A stretch of 64,000 nt of DNA from Comamonas kerstersii. GTDB lineage: Bacteria > Pseudomonadota > Gammaproteobacteria > Burkholderiales > Burkholderiaceae_C. Where the stretch lies: positions 1 to 64,000 of the forward strand of contig NZ_VZOT01000014.1 in the NCBI RefSeq assembly GCF_008801935.1, read 5' to 3'. The notes beneath the pieces are model-generated. The model made no database searches. It saw only the letters and a list, made by a program, of their open reading frames with translations, and had not been told where the DNA came from. This document shows, piece by piece, positions 1 through 8,187 of this stretch; within the stretch, counting starts at the first letter, position 1, and every line of letters starts with the position of its first letter. Made by a program: the position numbers and the translations under genes.

Positions 1-1
1 G

Positions 2-127
2 CGCATCGATCACTTCGTTACGGCGCACAACGTCAACTGCCAGCCCTTCAAATGGACTGCCACCGCAGATTCGATCCTCGAAAAGCTCCATCGACTTTGC
101 TCACGTATTAGCGGGACAGGACACTAG
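2..127 (+). mobile_element. IS630-family transposase, C-terminal tail (cut by window edge)
   Basis: The first 41 codons in the window, open from the left edge, translate to a peptide containing FKWTATADSILEKLHRLC and ending SGTGH before TAG. This resembles the extreme C-terminus of IS630-type DDE transposases, which mobilise the element by cut-and-paste into TA targets. The catalytic part lies outside the window. The stop codon falls inside CTAG (124-127), a known preferred IS630 target, so the element may end right here with TA as the target duplication. The family is recognised from memory of its conserved tail; the boundary is inference. Confidence 0.72.
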
Positions 128-145
128 CACTTCCCTGCAGCGCCA

Positions 146-1066
146 CTACATGGCCTTGGCCATCCACTCCGCAAAAGCCTGGCATTCCCAGCGGTCCATG
201 GTGCCGGTGCGCCAGCACAGATAGTGGGCGTGGGGACTGGGGGCATCCAGATCAAACAGGCGTACCAGCGCGCCGTTGTCCAGCCATGGCGCGCCCAGCT
301 TCAGCCGCACCGGGGCCACGCCCAGACCGGCGGCAGCGGCGTCACACAGCAGGCCAATGTCGTTGAACTGCGAGCCTTCCGAGGGCTCTGCCCAGTCCAG
401 CCCTGCAGCCTGGAACCATGGCCGCCAGGACTCCAGCGGGCTGCGCAGCAGCGGCAGATCGCGCAGGTCTTCAGGGTGCTGGATCGGGCCATGGCGGCGC
501 AGAAAGCCGGGGGAAGCCAGCGGGGTGTAGACATCGCGCGCGATTTCCATGTGCTCTACATCGGCGTAGTGGCCCATGCCATAGCGCACCATGAGGTCGG
601 CATCTTCGGCCACCACATCCAGCAGCGGTATGGCCACCTGCAGAGCAATGTCGATTTCGGGATAAGCCTCGGTGAACTGCGCCAGCCGCGGAATCAGCAT
701 GCAGCGCGCAAACGTGGGCGTGACGGCAATCTTCAGCCGCGCACGGCCCGGCGCCACCGGGTGGTTAGGGAAGCACTGCAGCGCACTCAGCCCTTCACGC
801 ACCTGCTGCAGATAGGCCTGGCCTTCGGTGGTGAGGGAAAAATCCGCCCGCCCGAACAGCTGGGTGCCCAGCGTCTGCTCCAGCTGGCGCACGCGGTGGC
901 TGACCGCGCTGGGGGTGACGCTGAGCTCTTCCGCTGTGAGCGTGACGCTGCGCAGGCGCGCCAGTGCCTCAAAGGTCAGCAGACACTGGATGGGCGGAAT
1001 GCGCCGCGCCAGACGGCTGTCAAAAAAGCGCGAGGGTCGCTGACCGCTGTGACGTGATGTGGACAT
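146..1066 (-). CDS. LysR-family transcriptional regulator (GcvA-like)
   Basis: A 306-residue protein of normal LysR length. An N-terminal winged helix-turn-helix lies at about residues 28-90 (LTAEELSVTPSAVSHRVRQL is the recognition region), followed by a LysR substrate-binding domain. The tail resembles GcvA and AmpR-like regulators, which control metabolic or beta-lactamase genes, but no divergent target gene is adjacent, so ligand and regulon are unknown. Its stop codon lies only 18 bases from the stop codon of the IS630 transposase tail, so an insertion sequence sits directly behind an apparently intact regulator. Confidence 0.88.
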   Translation of the reverse strand: MSTSRHSGQRPSRFFDSRLARRIPPIQCLLTFEALARLRSVTLTAEELSVTPSAVSHRVRQLEQTLGTQLFGRADFSLTTEGQAYLQQVREGLSALQCFPNHPVAPGRARLKIAVTPTFARCMLIPRLAQFTEAYPEIDIALQVAIPLLDVVAEDADLMVRYGMGHYADVEHMEIARDVYTPLASPGFLRRHGPIQHPEDLRDLPLLRSPLESWRPWFQAAGLDWAEPSEGSQFNDIGLLCDAAAAGLGVAPVRLKLGAPWLDNGALVRLFDLDAPSPHAHYLCWRTGTMDRWECQAFAEWMAKAM

Positions 1067-1125
1067 GAAGGCACACGCTGTGTCTGAGTGAAGATCTGCG
1101 CCATCTCTATGCTTTTAAAAGCACG

Positions 1126-1189
1126 TAGCGCTTGTGTCATCTGGTTTTGCAAATGTAATCATTCACAAAGCCAGAGACAACAAGCGCTA
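1126..1189. repeat. Intergenic palindromic repeat copy (between LysR gene and purU)
   Basis: Two imperfect inverted arms of about 24 bases (1126-1149 and 1166-1189) begin and end with TAGCGCTTGT and ACAAGCGCTA. AT-rich flanks carry GCTTTTAAAAGC and its relatives. It lies between the 3' end of purU and the start of the LysR gene, both on the minus strand. It is a member of the dispersed repeat family found at ten or more other intergenic sites here. Confidence 0.75.
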
Positions 1190-1217
1190 GACGCTTTTAA
1201 TAAAAGAGCAGCCGTGC

Positions 1218-2066
1218 TTAGCGGAAGACGACGGTCTTGTGGCCGTTCAGAATCACGCGACGCTCGCTGTGCCACTTCACGGCACGGGCCAGCACCTGGC
1301 TTTCAGTATCCTGACCGCGTGTGGTCAGGTCTTCCACAGTGTCGGTGTGGTCGGCACGGGCCACGTCCTGCTCGATGATGGGGCCTTCGTCCAGATCGGC
1401 GGTCACGTAGTGGGCGGTCGCACCAATGAGCTTCACGCCGCGTTCGTGGGCCTGGTAGTAAGGCTTGGCGCCCTTGAAGCTGGGCAGAAAGCTGTGGTGG
1501 ATGTTGATGGCCTTGCCCGCCAGCTTTTGACACAGGTCATTTGAAAGCACCTGCATATAACGCGCCAGAACGACCAGCTCGGCGCCTTCCGCCTCGATAA
1601 TCTCGTACTGCTTGGCCTCGGCCTGTGCCTTGGTGGCAGCCGTCACGGGGATGTGGTGGAAGGGGATGTTGTAGCTGGCTGCGAGCTGATAGAAGTCGCG
1701 GTGGTTGCTGATGATGGCGCGAATGTCGATCGGCAGCTGACCCGAACTCCAGCGGAACAGCAGGTCGTTAAGGCAGTGGCCTTGGCGACTGACCATGAGG
1801 ACGGTCTTCATGCGCTCTTCCTGGGAGTGCAGGCTCCACTTCATCTCATAGGTCTGAGCCAGCTGTGCTGTGGCCTCTTTCAATGCGGCGATGTCTGTGT
1901 TCTCACAGGCAAACTGCACACGCATGAAGAAAAGGCCGGTCGCATTGTCGTTGTACTGGGAGGCTTCTTCGATATTGGCGCCCTGCTCCAGCAAGAAGCC
2001 GGAGACGGCGTGCACCAGACCGCGTCGGTCTGGGCAGGAAAGAGTAAGAATATAGGCTTGGGTCAT
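1218..2066 (-). CDS. purU: Formyltetrahydrofolate deformylase
   Basis: A 282-residue protein that hydrolyses 10-formyl-THF to THF and formate, balancing the one-carbon pool and feeding formate to purine synthesis. An N-terminal ACT domain (starts MTQAYILTLSCPDRRGLV, about residues 1-85) precedes a formyltransferase-fold domain. The hydrolase signature NIHHSFLPSFKGAKPY and the GATAHYVTADLDEGPIIEQ block are intact. The ATG at 2066 is chosen because family members begin at MTQAYI; the 31 residues in frame upstream are not conserved in type. Divergent from the c-di-GMP gene 53 bases away. Confidence 0.96.
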   Translation of the reverse strand: MTQAYILTLSCPDRRGLVHAVSGFLLEQGANIEEASQYNDNATGLFFMRVQFACENTDIAALKEATAQLAQTYEMKWSLHSQEERMKTVLMVSRQGHCLNDLLFRWSSGQLPIDIRAIISNHRDFYQLAASYNIPFHHIPVTAATKAQAEAKQYEIIEAEGAELVVLARYMQVLSNDLCQKLAGKAINIHHSFLPSFKGAKPYYQAHERGVKLIGATAHYVTADLDEGPIIEQDVARADHTDTVEDLTTRGQDTESQVLARAVKWHSERRVILNGHKTVVFR

Positions 2067-2119
2067 AGCCCTGCAATTGTCGCAGCATGGCTGCAGCCAA
2101 TAATGAATTGAGGAAATAC

Positions 2120-4465
2120 ATGCAACAAGAGGGCGTTGACACCGTTGCACACATGGCACCGGGGCGTGCTTTTACGCTCTATCTGGTCGCCGGGCTGGTG
2201 TGGTTCGGCGCTGGTGACATCGGCCTGCCATGGCTCGTGCAAGACCGTGAAATGTATGTCCTGCTGCAGCGCTCACAGGACTACATCTTTGTGTTGCTGT
2301 CTGGCTGCTACGCGGCCTGGCTGATGTGGCGCATTCACCGCGGCGAAAAGCACCGCGCCAGCGTGGGTGAAGCGCTGGCCAAGAGTGAAGAGCGCCTGCG
2401 CCTGGCCCTGGAAGGCAGTGGCAGCGGCATGTGGGACTGGGATCTGGTGCAGGGCCGCCACACCTTCTCACCCAATGTGCCGGCCATGCTGCGCTACCAG
2501 GGCAGCGACTTTGACAAGGACTTTCAGCTGCTGCTGCGCCTGCACCCCAAGGATGCCAATCTGGTGCGGCAGCAGGCCTTTGATGCTTTGCACAAGGGCC
2601 TGCCCTTTGTCATGACCGTGCGTGTGCTGTGCTTTGACGGGCAGTACCGCTGGTTCGAAGCACGTGGCAACCGCTATCTGAATGAACAGGGCAAACCCAT
2701 TCGCCTGTGCGGCATCGTGGCCGACAAGACGCAGCAGCGCGAGGAAGAAGATCGCCTGCGCCTGGCTGCGACTGTGGTGGACAACACCTCCGAAGGCATT
2801 GTGGTCACGGATGCGAACAGCCAGATTCTGTCCACCAACCCAGCTTTTTCCCGTCTGATGGGCTATGAAGCCAACGAGCTGATTGGCAAACGCCCTTCTG
2901 TGTTCAAGTCCGGCCGTCACGGCAAGGACTTTTACGACGCACTGTGGGACACGCTCAACCGCACCGGCCACTGGAGCGGAGAAATCTGGAACAAGCGCAA
3001 GAACGGTGAAATCTTTCCAGAGCGCATGTCGCTCAACGCCGTCAAGGATGCCAGCGGCAAGACCACGCACTATGTGTGCATGTTCACAGACATTTCCGAG
3101 GAAAAGCGGCGCGAGAAGCAGCTGGAGTTTCTGGCGCACCGCGATGCATTGACCGGGCTGCCCAACCGCGCCTGGTTCATGCAGGAACTCACGTGCATCA
3201 CGGACACTGCGGCCCCACACACCCAGCAGCCCATGGCAGCCATCTTGCTCAATCTGGATCGCTTCAAGGATGTGAACGACAGCTATGGCCATGCCGTGGG
3301 CGACGAAGTGCTGCGCCACATCGCACGCCAGGTGCAGTCTGCGCTGCGCCCCGGTGATCTGATTGCCCGCATGGCGGGCGATGAAATCGTGGTGCTGGCC
3401 CGTGCGCTTAGCAGCCTTGAGGAGGCTTCGGACATGGCCGAGCAGCTCATTCAGGCCGCCGCCCAACCCTGGAAGTCTCCCGACGGGTTTGAAGTGGTTG
3501 TCAGCGTGCGTGCAGGCATCTGCTGCTACCCCCAGCACGCACAGACGGCTGCCAGCCTGGTGCAGGGCGCCCACGCCGCCGTCTATGGTGCCAAGCAGGG
3601 CAAGGGCGGCAGCAAATACTGGTGCTTTTTCGATGACGCCATGCCCCAGGCCGCGCACGAGCGCATTGCGCTGGAAGCACGCCTGCGCAATGCGCTGGTA
3701 CAGGGGCACCTGCAGCTGTACTACCAGCCACAGGTGGACATTGCCAGCAACCGCATCGTGGGCTGCGAGGCGCTGATCCGCTGGTTTGACCCCGTGGAGG
3801 GCATGATTTCCCCCGCGCGCTTTATCCCGGTGGCAGAGACGTCTGGCCTCATCGGCCCGCTCGGTACCTGGGTGCTGGAAGCCGCCTGCAACCAGGCACA
3901 GGCCTGGACACGCCAGGGGCTGCCTGCCATCTCGATGGCCGTGAACATCTCCATGCACCAGTTTCTGCTGACTGACATCGTGGGCGGTGTGCGTGATGCG
4001 CTAGGCAGCTCCCAGTGGCCTGCCTCGCAGCTGGAGCTGGAAATTACCGAAAGCGCACTGGCCGAGCGCCCCGAAGAAGCCCTGCAGGTGCTGCGCAAGC
4101 TCAAGGCCCTGGGCGTGCGCCTGGCCATTGATGACTTTGGCACAGGCTACTCGTCACTGGCCCACCTCAAGCGCTTTCCGATTGACCTGCTCAAGATCGA
4201 CCGCAGCTTTGTGCAGGATATTCCCCACAGCAAGGAAGACATGGCCATCAGCCATGCCGTCATCGCCATGGGCCAGAGCATGGACATGCAGGTGCTGGCC
4301 GAAGGCGTGGAAACGGCCGCACAGCTGGAGTTTCTGCGCCAGCATGGCTGCCAGCTCTACCAGGGCTATTACTGCAGCAAGCCCCTGCCTGCAGCAGAGT
4401 TTGCCGCCCTGCTGCGCGAAGACATGCAGCGGCCCAACGAAAGCAACCACTCCTTCGATATCTGA
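2120..4465 (+). CDS. Membrane-anchored PAS-PAS-GGDEF-EAL c-di-GMP signalling protein
   Basis: A 781-residue protein. Two membrane-spanning segments lie near the N-terminus (about residues 15-35 and 50-70), then two PAS domains with PAC-like ends (about 85-215 and 220-345), a diguanylate cyclase domain (about 355-500) and an EAL phosphodiesterase domain (about 525-775). The cyclase active site reads AGDEI (419-423) instead of GGDEF. The EAL site looks complete (EAL 550-552, EITES, DDFGTGYSSL from 671, LKIDRSF), so net c-di-GMP hydrolysis is the likelier activity. The start at ATG 2120 follows a GAGGA ribosome-binding site. The PAS ligand is unknown. Confidence 0.93.
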   Translation: MQQEGVDTVAHMAPGRAFTLYLVAGLVWFGAGDIGLPWLVQDREMYVLLQRSQDYIFVLLSGCYAAWLMWRIHRGEKHRASVGEALAKSEERLRLALEGSGSGMWDWDLVQGRHTFSPNVPAMLRYQGSDFDKDFQLLLRLHPKDANLVRQQAFDALHKGLPFVMTVRVLCFDGQYRWFEARGNRYLNEQGKPIRLCGIVADKTQQREEEDRLRLAATVVDNTSEGIVVTDANSQILSTNPAFSRLMGYEANELIGKRPSVFKSGRHGKDFYDALWDTLNRTGHWSGEIWNKRKNGEIFPERMSLNAVKDASGKTTHYVCMFTDISEEKRREKQLEFLAHRDALTGLPNRAWFMQELTCITDTAAPHTQQPMAAILLNLDRFKDVNDSYGHAVGDEVLRHIARQVQSALRPGDLIARMAGDEIVVLARALSSLEEASDMAEQLIQAAAQPWKSPDGFEVVVSVRAGICCYPQHAQTAASLVQGAHAAVYGAKQGKGGSKYWCFFDDAMPQAAHERIALEARLRNALVQGHLQLYYQPQVDIASNRIVGCEALIRWFDPVEGMISPARFIPVAETSGLIGPLGTWVLEAACNQAQAWTRQGLPAISMAVNISMHQFLLTDIVGGVRDALGSSQWPASQLELEITESALAERPEEALQVLRKLKALGVRLAIDDFGTGYSSLAHLKRFPIDLLKIDRSFVQDIPHSKEDMAISHAVIAMGQSMDMQVLAEGVETAAQLEFLRQHGCQLYQGYYCSKPLPAAEFAALLREDMQRPNESNHSFDI

Positions 4466-4486
4466 GCTTCCGCCAGATACCCGAAA

Positions 4487-4526
4487 AAAAAGAGGCGCTG
4501 TGCATCAGCGCCTCTTTGCTTTTTAT
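4487..4526. terminator. Bidirectional rho-independent terminator
   Basis: A perfect stem (AAAGAGGCGCTG, 4489-4500, paired with CAGCGCCTCTTT, 4506-4517) has a T-rich tail on the plus side and an A-run on the other side. It sits between the convergent c-di-GMP gene and the DUF3567 gene and can serve both. Confidence 0.85.
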
Positions 4527-4537
4527 AGGGGGAAATC

Positions 4538-4834
4538 TCAATGGATAAGCACCGGGTTCTGCGCCAGCTGTGCATAGCGCTCCAGCGTGGCTTCGACCTC
4601 GTCTTCGTCCGGTGCTTCACGCTGCCAGTCCTGTATGACCTGCTGGAACAGCTCAGCCCAGGAGCCATCGAGATACACCTCTTTGCCAGAGCGCTTGTCC
4701 ACGATTTCAAAACCATGGCGGGGCAGCGCAGGCACCGAACCCATGCCATCAGCGCGGGGGACTTCCGTGGGCATGCCCAGATCAGGCCTCAGATGGAGCA
4801 CCACAAAAGAATCCGAGTCATACAGCATTTTCAT
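4538..4834 (-). CDS. DUF3567 family small protein
   Basis: A 98-residue acidic protein matching the betaproteobacterial DUF3567 family, known only as a conserved hypothetical. No signal peptide or membrane segment is visible; it begins MKMLYDSDSFVVLHL and contains GFEIVDKRSGKEVYLDGSWA, so it is probably cytoplasmic. The start at 4834 is supported by AGGAGG at 5-10 bases upstream; an in-frame extension to 4960 is not needed. It is a single-gene unit with its own terminator. Function unknown. Confidence 0.85.
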   Translation of the reverse strand: MKMLYDSDSFVVLHLRPDLGMPTEVPRADGMGSVPALPRHGFEIVDKRSGKEVYLDGSWAELFQQVIQDWQREAPDEDEVEATLERYAQLAQNPVLIH

Positions 4835-4979
4835 GGCGCCCTCCTTTCTTGTCTGCGTGTCCATATGTGAATACCGAGAGCCAAATAAGGACGTCGTATA
4901 CAGTTTCAAGAGGCCTGCCCGGCAGACCGGTACACACAGTATTTCATGAAGCTGCGGCACCTGCGTTCACGCACGGAAT

Positions 4980-5798
4980 TTAGGGCTTTGCGTGCGACTG
5001 CAGCTTCAGATCCAGCTCGTCACGGCCACCGTCTTCCAGCATGCGGATGCGCACCGGCAGATACTGCATGCCAGGTGCCAGCCACAGGGTAGATTGCAGA
5101 TCGTTATCACCACCGTCAGAGGCATGTTCGAGCTTGAGCGCCGTCATGCTGCCTGCAGGCAGCTTCAGCGTTTCGCTGCCGCGCACGGTAAATGTCCATA
5201 CCGCAACACGGCTGCTGCTGGCAGCCTGCACGGTAATGCTGCTGCCTGCGGGATATTTTTGGGGTGCGGCAGCAATCATGCCCGCCACCTGAAAGAACAC
5301 ACTCAGGCGGTCCTGTGTGCCAGCCACCAGCGGAGCGGCGGCTGAGCCACGGCTGAACACAATCTGCCCGGTCTGCGCATCAAAGGTGGTGCTGTATTCC
5401 TTGCGGCCACGGTCGATAAAGATTTCCGGCTGCAGGCCCTGGGGCACTATGCTGCCCACACTGGCCTGGCGGCGAATGCCTACCAGCGGCACCTGCACCT
5501 GCTGCGAGGCTTCGTAGCGCTGGCCTTGCGGCAACCAGTCCATCTGCGCCTTGGTCTGGTAAGGCAGGTTCTTGTACTTGCCCTGCACAGCAAACTGCAT
5601 GCGCGCTGCGGCGGGCGCTTTCCAGGCCCACTGGCCCTGTACCAGCAGCCCCTGAGGGTTGCGCACTTCAATCGGCGATCCAGATGCAGCAGGCTGGGCA
5701 CTGGCCGTGAACGCGCAGATGGTGAGCAGGCCTGCAGCAGCCAGCGTGCGGGTGTGCTTGGCAGTGCATACGGCAGGCACCAGAGAACGTAATGGCAT
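4980..5798 (-). CDS. Exported DUF3108 domain protein (first copy)
   Basis: A 272-residue protein with an N-terminal signal peptide (hydrophobic stretch about residues 14-34, ending near SAQA). The mature part is a DUF3108-type beta-rich domain with the family blocks LPYQTKAQMDWLPQG, EIFIDRGRKEYSTTFD and GTQDRLSVFFQ. The family is periplasmic or outer-envelope associated and without assigned function. It is a paralogue of the gene at 7021-8034: both end with a segment of the form LPVRI..LEDGGRDELDL. It lies divergent from the FAH-like gene. Confidence 0.87.
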   Translation of the reverse strand: MPLRSLVPAVCTAKHTRTLAAAGLLTICAFTASAQPAASGSPIEVRNPQGLLVQGQWAWKAPAAARMQFAVQGKYKNLPYQTKAQMDWLPQGQRYEASQQVQVPLVGIRRQASVGSIVPQGLQPEIFIDRGRKEYSTTFDAQTGQIVFSRGSAAAPLVAGTQDRLSVFFQVAGMIAAAPQKYPAGSSITVQAASSSRVAVWTFTVRGSETLKLPAGSMTALKLEHASDGGDNDLQSTLWLAPGMQYLPVRIRMLEDGGRDELDLKLQSHAKP

Positions 5799-5925
5799 GG
5801 GTGAACCTTAGAATTTGTGGGATACACCGCGGGGGCCGCTTGTTGTGCCAACCCTCGCATTCCAGTCTTTCCATTGTGGCAGCAGCGCCGGGCAGCTGCT
5901 GCACATGCCTTTCTATTCACCTTCC

Positions 5926-6951
5926 ATGAAACTTGCTACTTACAGAGACGGTTCCCGCGACGGACAGCTGGTTGTGGTCTCACGCGACCTGCGGTTTGCG
6001 CACTATGCCACGGGCATCGCATCACGCCTGCAGCAGGTGCTGGATGACTGGAGCTTCATGGCCCCGCAGCTGCAGGACCTGTACCAGCAGCTCAACAGCG
6101 GCCGTGCACCCCATGCCTTTGCCTTTGACCCCATGCAATGCCTAGCCCCGCTGCCCCGGGCCATGCAATGGGTAGAAGCGGCCGCCTACCCCTCGCATCT
6201 GGCGCTGACGCAGCCTGACTGGACACTGAGCACCACCGAGCCCCTGCTGCGCCAGGGCAGCAGCGACCTTTTCTTTGGCGCCTGTGACGAAATCGTGATT
6301 CCCAGCGCCGCCATGGGCATTGACTTTGGCGCTGGGCTGGCAGCCATCACCGGCGACCTGCCCATGGGCTGCACCGCAGAGCAGGCGCTGTATGGCGTAC
6401 GCCTGCTGATGCTGAGCAACACCCTGTGCCTGCGCCAGCTGATGCCTGAAGCACAGGGCATGGCGCTGAGCCACCTGCCCTGCTGGCCCGGCACAGGCAT
6501 GAGCCCCGTGGCAGTGACCGTGGATGAGCTGGGTGATGCCTGGCGCGGTGGCCGCGTGCAGCTGCCCCTGCACAGCAGCTGCAATGGCCGCAAGCTGGGC
6601 ATGTGCGATGCCGGACAGGACATGGCCTTTCACTTTGGACAGCTGATTGCCCATGTGGCCAGAACCCGCTCCATCCACGCAGGCAGCGTGATTGGCACGG
6701 GCGTAGTCAGCAATGCAGGCGAGACCACAGGCCGTGGCAAGGACAAGCATCTGGAGTGGCCCAAAGGGGCACACAGCATTGCTGAAAAGCGTGCCATGGA
6801 GCAGCAGCTGCATGGCAGCGCCAGCACCGGCTACCTGCAGTTTGGGGACAACGTACGCATCGAGATGAAGGGCAAAGACGGTGCCAGCATTTTTGGTGCG
6901 ATCGACCACACCATCGTGTCACCGCAGGGGGATGGCAGCAGCGATGCATAA
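5926..6951 (+). CDS. Fumarylacetoacetate hydrolase family protein
   Basis: A 341-residue protein of the FAH superfamily, metal-dependent hydrolases or isomerases acting on beta-diketo acids. The sequence shows an FAH N-terminal-like region (MKLATYRDGSRDGQLVVVSRD), the segment EIVIPSAAMGIDFGAGLAAI and the C-terminal region GDNVRIEMKGKDGASIFGAI typical of the metal-binding barrel. The ATG at 5926 is chosen because homologues begin MKLATY; 37 further residues could be read upstream. No other aromatic catabolism gene is near, so the substrate is open. It sits between two DUF3108 paralogues. Confidence 0.9.
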   Translation: MKLATYRDGSRDGQLVVVSRDLRFAHYATGIASRLQQVLDDWSFMAPQLQDLYQQLNSGRAPHAFAFDPMQCLAPLPRAMQWVEAAAYPSHLALTQPDWTLSTTEPLLRQGSSDLFFGACDEIVIPSAAMGIDFGAGLAAITGDLPMGCTAEQALYGVRLLMLSNTLCLRQLMPEAQGMALSHLPCWPGTGMSPVAVTVDELGDAWRGGRVQLPLHSSCNGRKLGMCDAGQDMAFHFGQLIAHVARTRSIHAGSVIGTGVVSNAGETTGRGKDKHLEWPKGAHSIAEKRAMEQQLHGSASTGYLQFGDNVRIEMKGKDGASIFGAIDHTIVSPQGDGSSDA

Positions 6952-6962
6952 AGAAATTGGCC

Positions 6963-6996
6963 TCTAGCGCTTATTCCATAAGCGATAGCAGCTATC
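6963..6996. repeat. Short palindromic repeat copy
   Basis: CTAGCGCTTAT and ATAAGCGATAG flank a three-base loop, followed by CAGCTAT. This is a compact version of the AGCGCT-type repeat, placed between the convergent ends of the FAH-like and DUF3108 genes. It lacks a T-run, so it is a weak candidate terminator. Confidence 0.6.
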
Positions 6997-7020
6997 AATT
7001 CTCAAGCAGCCATTCACCCA

Positions 7021-8034
7021 TCAGCGCTTGAGCGACAGGTCCATCTCATCTCCATTGACCTCCTGCATGTGAATGCGCACCGGCACAAAGCCCCGAGCAG
7101 GGTCCACCCAGAGCTGTGCGGTTTCTGCCTCATCCGCCTTGGGCTGACGGTGCAGGCGCAGCGTCTGCACCGCCCCTGCGGGCAATTCCAGCAGCTCATC
7201 CCCTTCCACCACAAAAGTCCACATCTGCAGGCTGCGTGAACCCAGTACAGGAGTTTCAATGCGCACCCCGGGCTGGCGCAGCTGGGGCATGGCCTGCAGC
7301 ATGGCGGCCAGCTGCATGAACACACTCAATCGGTCCTGCGCACCCGTGCCAATGCGTGCAGCTGGGCGCTCTGGGGTAAACAGTGCCTGGCCAGCAGCCC
7401 AGTCAAAGTGCACGAATCGGGTTTTGAAAAACCGGCGGTCGCTGAAGTCCAGAGGCTGCAGGCCTTGCTCAGACATCAGCCCGGTGCTGTGCTGCTCCAT
7501 GGACCCCAGCAAGAAGGCGCTGATGGACTGGCGCGCCTGATACTGCCCCCCGCCGACCTGCCACTCCAGCTCCGCATGCGCGTGGTATTCCTGCTGCTTC
7601 ACAAAGCCATGCACTTTGTAGCGCAGCAGCATGTGCTGCTGCAGGGCAGAACCATCATCGGGCAGTGCCAGCGTCACCGCAGCGCCTTGGGCATCACGCA
7701 CCTGCAGCGTGGGCCCTGCGGGGTGCTGTGGCGCGACAGGGGTTGCAGTCAAATGTTCTAGCTCCTGCGGCTGCACAGCCTCTGCAGCGTCCACCACCTC
7801 CCCCTCCTGCACGGTGGCTGCATCAGCAGCAGGCACTGTGATGGAAGGCAAGGGTTCCGGTGCAGGTGGTGCAACAGGCGCAATCCGCCTGCGCGATGGT
7901 GGCCGTGGTGAGGCAGGCTCTGCCGCGGGCTTAACCTCCTGCGGGATGGAAGGCTCAGGCTCAGGTGAAGGCATGGCCACCCACACAGCCTGCATAGGTG
8001 CTGGCTGCGCTGGAGCCAACACCAGCGCTGGCAC
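7021..8034 (-). CDS. DUF3108 domain protein (second copy), apparent 5' frameshift
   Basis: A 337-residue reading frame from a GTG at 8034. A proline-rich stretch (about residues 22-80) leads into a DUF3108 domain with the blocks GLQPLDFSDRRFFKTRF, GTGAQDRLSVFMQLAAML and PVRIHMQEVNGDEMDLSL. An in-frame stop lies just upstream (8059-8061). A second frame, starting at ATG 8119 and displaced by one base, encodes a typical signal anchor (MRVRTVVGIAAAVAVV) that would join this frame seamlessly if one T at about 8035 were absent. The protein may therefore be an N-terminally broken or misread gene. Its function, like that of its paralogue at 4980-5798, is unknown. Confidence 0.8.
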   Translation of the reverse strand: MPALVLAPAQPAPMQAVWVAMPSPEPEPSIPQEVKPAAEPASPRPPSRRRIAPVAPPAPEPLPSITVPAADAATVQEGEVVDAAEAVQPQELEHLTATPVAPQHPAGPTLQVRDAQGAAVTLALPDDGSALQQHMLLRYKVHGFVKQQEYHAHAELEWQVGGGQYQARQSISAFLLGSMEQHSTGLMSEQGLQPLDFSDRRFFKTRFVHFDWAAGQALFTPERPAARIGTGAQDRLSVFMQLAAMLQAMPQLRQPGVRIETPVLGSRSLQMWTFVVEGDELLELPAGAVQTLRLHRQPKADEAETAQLWVDPARGFVPVRIHMQEVNGDEMDLSLKR

Positions 8035-8119
8035 ACCCCAGGAGACCTGGCCCCCAGATCATGCACCAGTGCACCACAGCCACTGCTGCCGCAATGCCCA
8101 CCACCGTACGCACGCGCAT
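8035..8119 (-). pseudogene. Out-of-frame signal-anchor segment of the second DUF3108 gene
   Basis: Reading from ATG 8119 gives MRVRTVVGIAAAVAVVHWCM and then IWGPGLLG, a short positive N-terminus followed by a hydrophobic helix. Skipping one base at about 8035 continues as VPALVLAPAQ, the start of the downstream frame. GGGAG lies about 12 bases upstream of the ATG. This is the expected 5' part of the DUF3108 gene, separated by a single-base insertion or a sequencing error. Confidence 0.6.
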
Positions 8120-8187
8120 GCAGCTCACATGCTCCCGTGCCAGTGATCAGATGACCCGATGGTGCTCATGGTGCAAGACATGCGGCC

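Noticed and set aside
2468-3958. A 496-residue minus-strand frame inside the c-di-GMP gene
   Set aside because: Antisense to a gene with four recognisable domains; no motif of its own.
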